DNA from: JBCFBK01 sp038562555
GTDB lineage: Bacteria; Bacteroidota; Bacteroidia; Bacteroidales; Prolixibacteraceae
Direction of reading: 5' to 3'
DNA length: 64,000 nt
NCBI GenBank assembly: GCA_038562555.1
Contig: JBCFBK010000023.1
Location: 1 to 64,000, forward strand
Position numbers and translations under genes: made by a program
Shown: positions 43,552 through 51,335 of the stretch, piece after piece
Layout of the letters: every line of letters starts with the position of its first letter
Position numbering within the stretch: position 1 is the stretch's first letter
Notes under the pieces: model-generated
Told to the model about the DNA's origin: nothing
Seen by the model: the letters and a program-made list of their open reading frames with translations, nothing else
Database searches by the model: none

Positions 43552-44733
43552 GTGAAACGATTTATTGTAGCCATAACGCTCCTGATTGCAGCAGCCGGCG
43601 CCCTATCCGCGCAGTCGGTTGGCAATCCGCCTGCGTGTGAAGGCGTTTCTTCTCCGTTAGCTGCTTTTTTCTCCCCTCCCGCCGAATTCAACGATAGCTA
43701 TGGCAAATTCTGTTCTCCCCTGCAATTCTACAACGGCGATTCCGTGAAAACACCCGGCGACTGGGTGAAAAGGCGCAAAGAGATCCTCACCCGCTGGCAT
43801 GAACTGATGGGTCCCTGGCCACCCGTGATTGGCAATCAACAGATTGAATACCTGGATTCAGTGAGGAGGGAAAATTTCATGCAATATCATATCAGCTTTT
43901 ACTGGCTCCCGGATGAGAAAACAGATGGTTATCTGCTCATTCCGGAAGGGAAAGGGCCCAAACCTGCGGTAATCACGGTCTTTTATGAGCCGGAGACGGC
44001 TATCGGCGTAGCGGGAAAGCCTCACCGTGATTTTGCTTATCAGCTTGCAAAACGGGGTTTTATTACCTTATCGCTGGGTACACGTGAAGCTTCACAAAGG
44101 CAGGAATATGCGCTCTTCTACCCTTCCCTTGAAAATTCATCGGTTCAGCCATTGTCGCTCCTGGCTTATGCAGCAGCCAATGCGTGGCAGGTTCTGGCGC
44201 AAACCGAAGGCGTCGACTCGACCCGCATTGGAATTATGGGCCACTCCTTTGGCGGCAAATGGGCGATGTTTGCCTCCTGCCTCTATGAAAAATTTGCCTG
44301 CGCCGTCTGGTCCGATCCGGGGATAGTTTTTGACGAATCACGCCCAAACATTAATTACTGGGAACCCTGGTATCTGGGTTATCACCCAAAGCCCTGGCGG
44401 CCCCGTGGGTTAGTTACCCCGGATAATCCAGCTAAAGGCCTGTATCCCAAATTAAGGAAGGAAGGCTATGATCTGACCGAGCTGCATGCCCTCATGGCTC
44501 CGCGCCCCTTTTTGGTTTCGGGCGGATCGGAAGATCCACCCGAACGATGGATTGCCCTCAACCATGCAACCCGGGTCAATCATTTGCTCGGATGCCAAAA
44601 ACGGGTGTCCATGACCAACCGGAAAGATCATTCGCCTAATGAAGAATCGAACGAACAGATTTATCAGTTTTTCAACCATTTTTTAAGTCCGGGCGACAAC
44701 CGACAAAAAGGAATAAGCACTAAAATTCAGTGA
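43552..44733 (+). CDS. Secreted alpha/beta-hydrolase, esterase-like, GTG start
   Basis: This gene encodes a 393-residue exported alpha/beta-hydrolase. Translation appears to start at GTG, giving the signal peptide MKRFIVAITLLIAAAGALSAQ; no in-frame ATG nearby gives a better start. The nucleophile elbow is IMGHSFGGKWAMF (Ser near residue 232), and the late His is in NRKDHSPNEE. A segment RPFLVSGGSEDPPERW holds the likely acid. It belongs with acetyl-xylan-esterase or glucuronoyl-esterase-like hydrolases, although the CE15 signature GCSRxG is absent. It is the first gene after the second operator-controlled promoter. Confidence 0.82.
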   Translation: MKRFIVAITLLIAAAGALSAQSVGNPPACEGVSSPLAAFFSPPAEFNDSYGKFCSPLQFYNGDSVKTPGDWVKRRKEILTRWHELMGPWPPVIGNQQIEYLDSVRRENFMQYHISFYWLPDEKTDGYLLIPEGKGPKPAVITVFYEPETAIGVAGKPHRDFAYQLAKRGFITLSLGTREASQRQEYALFYPSLENSSVQPLSLLAYAAANAWQVLAQTEGVDSTRIGIMGHSFGGKWAMFASCLYEKFACAVWSDPGIVFDESRPNINYWEPWYLGYHPKPWRPRGLVTPDNPAKGLYPKLRKEGYDLTELHALMAPRPFLVSGGSEDPPERWIALNHATRVNHLLGCQKRVSMTNRKDHSPNEESNEQIYQFFNHFLSPGDNRQKGISTKIQ

Positions 44734-44764
44734 AACCTGAGAAATAAATTAAACAACAATCGAT

Positions 44765-45787
44765 ATGATTAACAGACGGAACTTTATCAAAACAAGCGGC
44801 CTTGCCGGCGCAGGAATCACATTCGGGTCTTCTGTACTGGCCGGTACCCAGGAGCAAAAAAGGGTCGGGATTATTGGTCTCGACACCTCCCACAGTGCAG
44901 CATTTACAAAAGCATTGAATGGCCCCGCTGCCAATGATAACTTTGGCGGCTACAGGATCGTCGCGGCTTATCCGAAAGGAAGCCTCGATATTCAGTCGAG
45001 CGTGGAACGCATCGATGGTTACATCAAGGAAGTTCAGCAGTACGGTGTGGAGATCGTTGATTCGATAGAAGCACTTCTCCCGAAGGTGGATGTTGTTCTG
45101 CTCGAAACCAACGACGGCCGCCGTCATCTGGAACAGGCCTTACCGGTTATGAAAGCCCGAAAACCCCTGTTTATTGACAAACCGGTGGCAGCTAAGCTGT
45201 CAGATGCCATAGCCATTTATAACGCAGCCAAACACTATGGAGTACCGGTTTTCTCATCCTCATCGCTTCGCTACATCAAGGGGATGGACGAGGTTTTGAA
45301 AGGTACAGCCGGGAAAGTGCTTGGAGCTGAAACCTTCAGTCCCTGTAAACTTGAAAAAACGCATACCGATTTCACCTGGTATGGCATCCATGGCGTTGAA
45401 ACTCTTTTTACGGCTATGGGGACAGGCTGTGAGACCGTTGTTCGTATCACCACGGCCGATACAGACGTGGCCGTGGGAACATGGAATGGCGGACGGATCG
45501 GATCGTTCCGCGGGCTTAGGGCAGGGAAAACAGGATATGGAGGAACCATATACGGGGAAAAGGCTATTGTTACCCTGGGAACATATAACGGGTATGATCC
45601 GCTGCTGGCTGAAATTGTGAAATTTTTCCAGACAGGCATCGTCCCGGTTCAGCCTCAGGAAACCATCGAAATCATGGCCTTTATGGAAGCGGCCGATGAA
45701 AGCAGGAACAAAGGCGGCAGACCCGTCTCCTTAAAAGAAGTCATGGAGAAAGCAAAGAAAGAAAGTGAAAAAGCATTTAAAATTTAA
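44765..45787 (+). CDS. Tat-exported Gfo/Idh/MocA-family oxidoreductase (copy 2, atypical)
   Basis: This gene encodes a 340-residue protein with a twin-arginine signal (MINRRNFIKTSGLAGAGITF). The Rossmann strand opens RVGIIGLDTSHSAAF, lacking the usual GxGxxG loop. The EKP equivalent reads FIDKPVAA, keeping the Lys (about residue 139), and YGIHGVETLF supplies a His. It therefore belongs to a divergent Gfo/Idh/MocA subgroup, in which NAD binding may differ or be lost. Its stop codon is 13 bases before the next oxidoreductase start, and the two proteins may act together. Confidence 0.85.
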   Translation: MINRRNFIKTSGLAGAGITFGSSVLAGTQEQKRVGIIGLDTSHSAAFTKALNGPAANDNFGGYRIVAAYPKGSLDIQSSVERIDGYIKEVQQYGVEIVDSIEALLPKVDVVLLETNDGRRHLEQALPVMKARKPLFIDKPVAAKLSDAIAIYNAAKHYGVPVFSSSSLRYIKGMDEVLKGTAGKVLGAETFSPCKLEKTHTDFTWYGIHGVETLFTAMGTGCETVVRITTADTDVAVGTWNGGRIGSFRGLRAGKTGYGGTIYGEKAIVTLGTYNGYDPLLAEIVKFFQTGIVPVQPQETIEIMAFMEAADESRNKGGRPVSLKEVMEKAKKESEKAFKI

Positions 45788-45800
45788 CGTTGCGATACCC

Positions 45801-47144
45801 ATGGAAAATAACAGAAGAGATTTTATCAAAAAAACCGTTCTGGGGACTGCTGCATTGTCGGTTGGCGGTATTATACACGGATTCAGCGCTAAAAGCTACA
45901 GAAATATCGTCGGAGCCAACGAACGCATCAATATGGGCGTTATGGGAGTCAATTCGCGCGGGTTGGCACTGGCGGCCAACTTTGCATCACAGCATAACTG
46001 CAAACTAATTTGCGTCAGTGACGTTGATTCCCGGGCGGCAGAAAAATGCATCGCCAAAATCGCCGATATCACCGGCAGCCGGCCCAAGGCAGCACTTGAT
46101 TTCCGCAAAGCACTCGAAGATAAGGAAATGGATGGCATCATCGTGGCAACACCTGATCACTGGCATGCTCCGGCCGCCCTGCTGGCCATGAAAGCCGGGA
46201 AACACGTTTATCTCGAAAAACCATGCAGCCACAGTCCGCAGGAAGGCGAAATACTCGTAAAGGCAGCATCAAAATACAACCGGGTGCTGCAAATGGGCAA
46301 TCAGCGCCGCTCATGGCCAAACGTGATCAAAGCAATTGAAGAGATAAAAACAGGAGCCATAGGTAAGCCCTATTTCGGGAAAAGCTGGTATACCAATCAA
46401 CGACCTTCGATTGGTGTCGGAAAAGAAACTGCGGTGCCGGAGTGGCTGAATTGGGACCTTTGGCAGGGACCTGCCCCCAGAATGGCGTTCAAAGATAATT
46501 ACGTCCATTACAACTGGCATTGGTTCTGGCACTGGGGAACAGGCGAAGCATTAAATAACGGCACACACATGGTTGACCTGCTCCGTTGGGGCGCCGGCGT
46601 TGAATTTCCCGTCAAGGTCAGTTCAAACGGAGGAAGATTTCACTTCCGGGATGACTGGGAAACCCCCGATACCCAGGTAATCAGCATGGATTTTCAGGAA
46701 GGGTTTACCATGACCTGGGAAGGCCGCAGCTGCAACGCCCGGAACATTGAAGGATCGTCGGTAGGCGCTCAGTTTTTCGGGGACAAAGGATCTGTGCTCA
46801 TCGCTGGAGGTAATGGTTATACCGTCTTTGATGTGGCCGGAAAGGAAATTAAAACGGTACAGGATAAAGAGAAAATTGATCCCCGCAATGCCGCGAGCCC
46901 GGCACAGCAGCTCGATGGCCTGCATATCCAAAATTTCTTCGACGGGATCACCAAAGGCGCCGGCCTCCGATCCGATATTGACTCAGGGCATAAAAGCACC
47001 CTGCTGGTCCAGCTAGGAAATATCGCCCAACGGGTAGGAAGATCGCTTCAGATTGACCCCACGAACGGACATATTGTCAAAGATAAGGAAGCCGGAAAAT
47101 TATGGAGCCGCCAATACGAAAAAGGATGGGAAATGGTACTATGA
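45801..47144 (+). CDS. Tat-exported Gfo/Idh/MocA-family oxidoreductase (copy 3)
   Basis: This gene encodes a 447-residue oxidoreductase. The start at 45801 is chosen because it gives a compact twin-arginine signal (MENNRRDFIKKTVLGTAALS) and avoids overlap with the preceding gene. The protein has NMGVMGVNSRGLALA, a conserved ATPDHWHAPAALLAMKAGKH region and the catalytic VYLEKPCSHSP (Lys near residue 139). The C-terminal domain has HWFWHWGTGEALNNGTHMVD. This is the form common in Bacteroidota glycan loci. Such exported oxidoreductases are known to oxidise glycosides at C3 in some species; the substrate here is unknown. Confidence 0.9.
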   Translation: MENNRRDFIKKTVLGTAALSVGGIIHGFSAKSYRNIVGANERINMGVMGVNSRGLALAANFASQHNCKLICVSDVDSRAAEKCIAKIADITGSRPKAALDFRKALEDKEMDGIIVATPDHWHAPAALLAMKAGKHVYLEKPCSHSPQEGEILVKAASKYNRVLQMGNQRRSWPNVIKAIEEIKTGAIGKPYFGKSWYTNQRPSIGVGKETAVPEWLNWDLWQGPAPRMAFKDNYVHYNWHWFWHWGTGEALNNGTHMVDLLRWGAGVEFPVKVSSNGGRFHFRDDWETPDTQVISMDFQEGFTMTWEGRSCNARNIEGSSVGAQFFGDKGSVLIAGGNGYTVFDVAGKEIKTVQDKEKIDPRNAASPAQQLDGLHIQNFFDGITKGAGLRSDIDSGHKSTLLVQLGNIAQRVGRSLQIDPTNGHIVKDKEAGKLWSRQYEKGWEMVL

Positions 47145-47180
47145 CGGAGAATGAAAAAGGGAGACCTGAAAACGGGAATA
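47145..47180. repeat. Copy of the dispersed GGAGAATGAAAAA spacer repeat
   Basis: The 14-mer CGGAGAATGAAAAA (47146-47159) is identical to 1846-1859. It is followed by GGGAGACCTGAAAACGGG, close to GGAAACGGGAGACCGG in the first copy with the two parts exchanged. It directly follows a stop codon. Confidence 0.45.
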
Positions 47181-47240
47181 TAGGAAAAAGAACAAAAAAA
47201 ACCGAAATTAATCAGCTATCGGTAGTAAAGACACCATCAC

Positions 47241-48545
47241 ATGGATAAAAAGACTTCAGGTATATCGATAGCCATTATCGGCTTTATGTTCTTTGTTTTC
47301 GGCTTCGTATCCTGGGTGAACGCAATCCTGATCCCTTACTTTAAGTTGTCGCTCGAACTGACCAACTTTCAGTCATACCTGGTTGCCTTTGCCTTTTACA
47401 TCGCCTATTTTGTGATGTCGGTACCTTCGTCGGTTATCCTCGAAAAATTTGGCTTCAAAAAAGGAATGATGTTCGGCTTTTTCGTTATGGCTTTGGGTGC
47501 CTTTCTCTTTGTGCCGGCGGCTCTCACCAGGACTTACAGTGTGTTCCTTCTCGGACTTTTTTCGATCGGCACCGGACTGGCGATCCTGCAAACGGCCGCC
47601 AACCCTTACATTACGATTGTAGGCCCCATAGACCGGGCAGCCCAGCGAATGAGCATCATGGGCGTATGTAACAAACTGGCAGGCATTATTGCCCCCCTGG
47701 TTTTTGCGGCAGTCGTGCTAAAAGTAACAGACAACGAGTTGTTTAATGCACTAAAGGAAGGCTCCTTATCCGATTTAGACAAGAACATTGCGCTCGAAAA
47801 CCTCATCAGGCGGGTGATCATTCCTTACAGTATTCTGGGTGTATTGCTGCTTGTAACCGGTTTGCTGGTTTTTTTCTCTCCCCTGCCGGAGATTAACACC
47901 ACTCAGGCCAATAAGGAGGAAGAAGGTGACGGAAACACCGGAAAGACAAGCATTCTCCAGTTTCCAAACTTAATTCTGGGTGCCTTTGCCATTTTCTTTC
48001 ACGTAGGATCACAAATCATCGCCATTGACACCATCATTGGCTATGCCCAGTCAATGGGACTGACCTTGCTGGAGGCAAAAGTATTTCCATCGTATACCCT
48101 GGGCGCGACCATGGTCGGCTATATCGTCGGTATCATTACCATACCCCGGTTTATTAATCAGCGAAATGCGCTGTTAACAGTGACCATTCTGGGGACTGTT
48201 TTGTCCACCGCCGTTTTACTGGTCAAGGGAGAAGTAGTTTTTCTGGGCCACCGGGTTGATATTTCGATCTGGTTTCTGATAGCACTCGGGTTGGCAAATT
48301 CGCTTATTTACGCCAATATCTGGCCACTTGCGATCAAAGGGCTGGGTCGTTTTACAAAACTGGGGTCTTCCCTGCTAGTCATGGGCCTTTGCGGAAATGC
48401 CGTAACGCCTCTCATTTACGGCTACCTGGCTGATATCAGGAGTGTGCATGACGCGTACATCATTTTGCTGCCTTGTTATCTGTACCTGGTGTTTTTTGCG
48501 GCGTACGGCTATAAACTAAAGCACTGGTTGCCGGTAAAGGCTTAA
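47241..48545 (+). CDS. FHS-type sugar:H+ symporter (NagP/FucP-like MFS permease)
   Basis: This gene encodes a 434-residue inner-membrane permease with about 12 hydrophobic segments. It has the FHS-subfamily signatures: FVSWVNAILIPYFKLSLELT in the first helix, an early ILEKFGFKKGM loop, and GTGLAILQTAANPYITIVGP. This subfamily takes up fucose, glucose, galactose or N-acetylglucosamine with protons. Its place before a NagB-like deaminase suggests an amino sugar as cargo. It would move the products of the exported enzymes into the cytoplasm. Confidence 0.9.
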   Translation: MDKKTSGISIAIIGFMFFVFGFVSWVNAILIPYFKLSLELTNFQSYLVAFAFYIAYFVMSVPSSVILEKFGFKKGMMFGFFVMALGAFLFVPAALTRTYSVFLLGLFSIGTGLAILQTAANPYITIVGPIDRAAQRMSIMGVCNKLAGIIAPLVFAAVVLKVTDNELFNALKEGSLSDLDKNIALENLIRRVIIPYSILGVLLLVTGLLVFFSPLPEINTTQANKEEEGDGNTGKTSILQFPNLILGAFAIFFHVGSQIIAIDTIIGYAQSMGLTLLEAKVFPSYTLGATMVGYIVGIITIPRFINQRNALLTVTILGTVLSTAVLLVKGEVVFLGHRVDISIWFLIALGLANSLIYANIWPLAIKGLGRFTKLGSSLLVMGLCGNAVTPLIYGYLADIRSVHDAYIILLPCYLYLVFFAAYGYKLKHWLPVKA

Positions 48546-48610
48546 AAAAACGAACATGACCAGACTAAAAGAAATCAACGGAAATATTATTTACTCAGCG
48601 TAATTGAATA

Positions 48611-49375
48611 ATGAAGAAAGAGTTTTATGTTGACCAATTGCATGTATACGCCTCTGATACCCGCTTGGAAATGGCAGAACATGCAGCACTAAAAGCAGGA
48701 AAAGCAATTATTTCCATGCTTCAGTCCAAAAAGACTTTAAATATCATTTTTGCAGCAGCTCCGTCGCAGAACGAATTTTTGGAAGCGCTCACCGGGCAGC
48801 CGGAAATAGAATGGCAACGGATTAATGCCTTTCACATGGATGAATATATCGGCCTGTCCGAAAATGCGCCGCAAAGCTTCGGTGCTTTTCTGAACGAACG
48901 TATTTTCACGAAAGTACCTTTCAAATCCGTTCATCTGATTAATGGGCAAAAGTCAGCGCCGGAAGGAGAATGCGTCCGTTATTCAAAGCTACTGCAGACC
49001 TTTCCACCCGACATGGTCTTTATGGGTATCGGTGAAAACGGACATATCGCTTTTAACGATCCTCACGTTGCTCTGTTTAATGACCCAGAGAGCATAAAAA
49101 TTGTCGATCTCGATCTGGTTTCCAGGGTGCAGCAGGTGCATGACGGTTGTTTCAGTAATCTAAACGAGGTTCCACACCGGGCATTAACGCTTACCATCCC
49201 TGCCCTGATGCGAGCCGAAAAAATCTTTTGCATTGTACCAGCTACAACCAAGGCACAGGCCGTGTTCAACACGCTGAATCAGCCGGTTATCGAAAAGTAC
49301 CCGTCAACCATCCTGCGTACACACGCTTCGGCAGAACTTTTTCTGGATGCCGACAGCGCCGCACTGATTCCCTGA
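48611..49375 (+). CDS. Glucosamine-6-phosphate deaminase-like (NagB family)
   Basis: This gene encodes a 254-residue cytoplasmic protein of the NagB/6-phosphogluconolactonase family, expected to deaminate and isomerise an amino-sugar phosphate. MDEYIGL near residue 77 supplies the first catalytic Asp. The second motif reads GIGENGHIAFNDP near residue 140, where E. coli NagB has GVGNDGHIAFNEP, so the active-site Asp141 and Glu148 equivalents are Asn and Asp while His143 is kept. The substitution suggests an altered substrate. It ends the plus-strand locus, followed by a long inverted repeat. Confidence 0.87.
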   Translation: MKKEFYVDQLHVYASDTRLEMAEHAALKAGKAIISMLQSKKTLNIIFAAAPSQNEFLEALTGQPEIEWQRINAFHMDEYIGLSENAPQSFGAFLNERIFTKVPFKSVHLINGQKSAPEGECVRYSKLLQTFPPDMVFMGIGENGHIAFNDPHVALFNDPESIKIVDLDLVSRVQQVHDGCFSNLNEVPHRALTLTIPALMRAEKIFCIVPATTKAQAVFNTLNQPVIEKYPSTILRTHASAELFLDADSAALIP

Positions 49376-49380
49376 AAAAT

Positions 49381-49439
49381 AATAATCCGGGTCCCGCAAG
49401 CTTTCACTAAAAAATGAAAGGCGCCGGACCCGGATTATT
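49381..49439. terminator. Long inverted repeat between convergent genes, probable bidirectional terminator
   Basis: The arms AATAATCCGGGTCC (49381-49394) and GGACCCGGATTATT (49426-49439) pair perfectly over 14 bases. A nested CTTTCA/TGAAAG pair lies inside. It starts six bases after the deaminase stop codon and ends 22 bases before the stop of the minus-strand kinase gene. No long T-run follows, so processing or REP-like function is also possible. Confidence 0.65.
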
Positions 49440-49460
49440 GGCTTTGAATGCAAGACACGG

Positions 49461-50331
49461 TTATGAAAAATAGCCTTCTTCGGAGTGTTCCCGCTGAAAC
49501 AGACCCTTCGATGAATTTTCGCGAATATCGTTAAAAACAATCGCCCTGTTTTTTGTCTGCCAGGCTATCCGCTGTGTCAACGCGTCCAGGCTATTTTTCC
49601 GGCTATGTCCTTGTCTGACCACGAACAGGTCAATATCGGTGTGACGGCAGACGATGGCACCTTCGGTTACCACGTCAGCAGGGGCGTTATCGATAATAAC
49701 GAAATCGAAGCGTTGTTTCAGCTCTTTGACGAGCTCGGCAAATGCTTTGGTTCCTAACAATTCTGCGGGATTACCCGGAACCGGACCTGCCGGTATGAGA
49801 TACATGCCGGCTGTTCCCGCCGCAAACATAATCTGGTCTATGGAATCACTTCCTTCCAAAAAAGAACTGAGGCCACGATCATTTTTTAAATCCAGCCACC
49901 GGTGCAAAGCCGGTTTTCTCAGGTTCGCATCGACGAGCACAACTTTTTTATAGTTCATCGCGATGATGCAGGCGAGATTCAGGGCAACAAACGTCCTTCC
50001 TTCCCGCGGGCTCATCGAATGAATGCCGGCGGCCATCGGTTGTTCATCGGTGTATGCATCAAGATAGATCCTCAACTCCCTGAACGATTCTGCCAAAGCA
50101 GATCCTGGATGTTCAAAAACAGGCATCTTCCCGGGAAAGGGGCTATGCCTGATATTCCCGGTAACCGGAATCGGCGTCCGCTTTTCAATATCTTCTTTGC
50201 ATCGCACGGTTTCATCAAAGAACTCCTTCAACACTACAATCAAAAAAGGGATCGCCAATCCGAGAAATAAGCCAGCCAGCAGGTTAATCATTTTCCGGGG
50301 GCCTACATCCTCGACAGTTGACTCACGGGCC
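49461..50331 (-). CDS. Wzc-type tyrosine kinase, C-terminal part (gene broken by N gap)
   Basis: This is the C-terminal half of a chain-length regulator/BY-kinase that controls exopolysaccharide assembly at the inner membrane. After the gap it has a proline/glycine junction (ARESTVEDVGPRK) and the second membrane helix (INLLAGLFLGLAIPFLIVVL). The kinase domain follows, with Walker A' VVLVDANLRKP and Walker B FVIIDNAPADVVTEG. Odd feature: the Walker A loop reads SPREGRTFVALNLA, so the invariant Lys is replaced by Arg. The C-terminal tail (NSSKGLFQREHSEEGYFS) has one Tyr instead of a tyrosine cluster. It may be a weak or inactive kinase. Confidence 0.85.
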
Positions 50332-50341
50332 NNNNNNNNNN
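50332..50341. other. Assembly gap (10 N)
   Basis: Ten undetermined bases lie inside the Wzc gene. The flanking half-codons (two bases on one side, one on the other) need a gap length divisible by three to restore the frame, so 10 is a placeholder. About 150-200 residues of periplasmic coiled coil are probably missing. Confidence 0.95.
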
Positions 50342-51309
50342 ATTTCTACTTCAGAAACTGCAGAAGCCTTTTTCACTTCGGCCTCAGAACGTCGTTCCAG
50401 CAAAAAAGAATACAGATCGCTGTCTTTGCCCATCGAATCTGCGATTGCCGATAATTGCCGGTCGATAAACAGGATCGCGTTTTCCGCAGCACGGTTTTTG
50501 GCTTCAATTCCGTATTCAATATAAACGTTCTCCAGTTCATTCACATAACTGATATCCTTTTCAGGATTGTCCGTGATCAACCTGATGCCGATCAAATCCA
50601 TGTTCTTATCGAGCCGGGTTACTTCCAGCCGTTTCATATAATCAAGGGTCAACCCGTCCTGATCATTGAAAACAAAATAGAAACTCCCTTTGGTGGCAGG
50701 TGCGGTTTCCTGCAGGGTAAAGCTGAAAAACTTGTTTCTAAATGGCTTGCCAAACATACCCTCTTCCCTGAATTTAACAGTTGTCCTTTCCCCGTCAATA
50801 ACGGGTCTTGAATTTGCATGGATCACATATTTCCCCGGACCCGTCTTTTTCACATGAAGCGGGACATTTGCCGGATTCCCATCGATCGAATCGGTAATCA
50901 CCAGATACGGGTCCTCTCCCCGATGCCTTGCTCCGCGCAACTCACCGCCGGCAAACCAGGTGACATGCCAGCCGAGATTCTCAATAACCTTTCTGTTTAC
51001 ATGAAAAGAAGCAAGAATGCCCAAATGATTGGGAATCTTCACGTCCGATTTCAGTTGGAGGTTATTAAAAAGGTCGTCCAGACTGATGCTCTCTTCATCC
51101 TTTTCCTTGACAAACAGTGATCCTGTTACGGCGTAGGCAGGCCGGGCATACCAGTTATAGGCTACGGCACACCCTACCCCAATCAGAACGGCAGGTATAA
51201 ACAAATACCAATAACCGATTAATTTATAGAAAAAAGCCCTCAGGTTAACAGCCTCTCCCTCTTCTCTTCGTGCGAGGAACCGGGCTATCTCCTCATTCTT
51301 TTGTTCCAT
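50342..51309 (-). CDS. Wzc/Wzz-type polysaccharide chain-length protein, N-terminal part
   Basis: This is the N-terminal half of the same gene as 49461-50331. It begins MEQKNEEIARFLARREEGE and has the first membrane helix (YLFIPAVLIGVGCAVAYNWY). The periplasmic Wzz domain follows (TGSLFVKEKDEESISLDDLF). The last visible part, YGIEAKNRAAENAILFIDRQ and onward, is predicted coiled coil and runs into the gap. The full protein would be a hexameric or octameric co-polymerase that sets chain length for the Wzx/Wzy system encoded upstream. Confidence 0.88.
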
Positions 51310-51335
51310 CGGTTTGTATGTTTTATTCTGTACTC

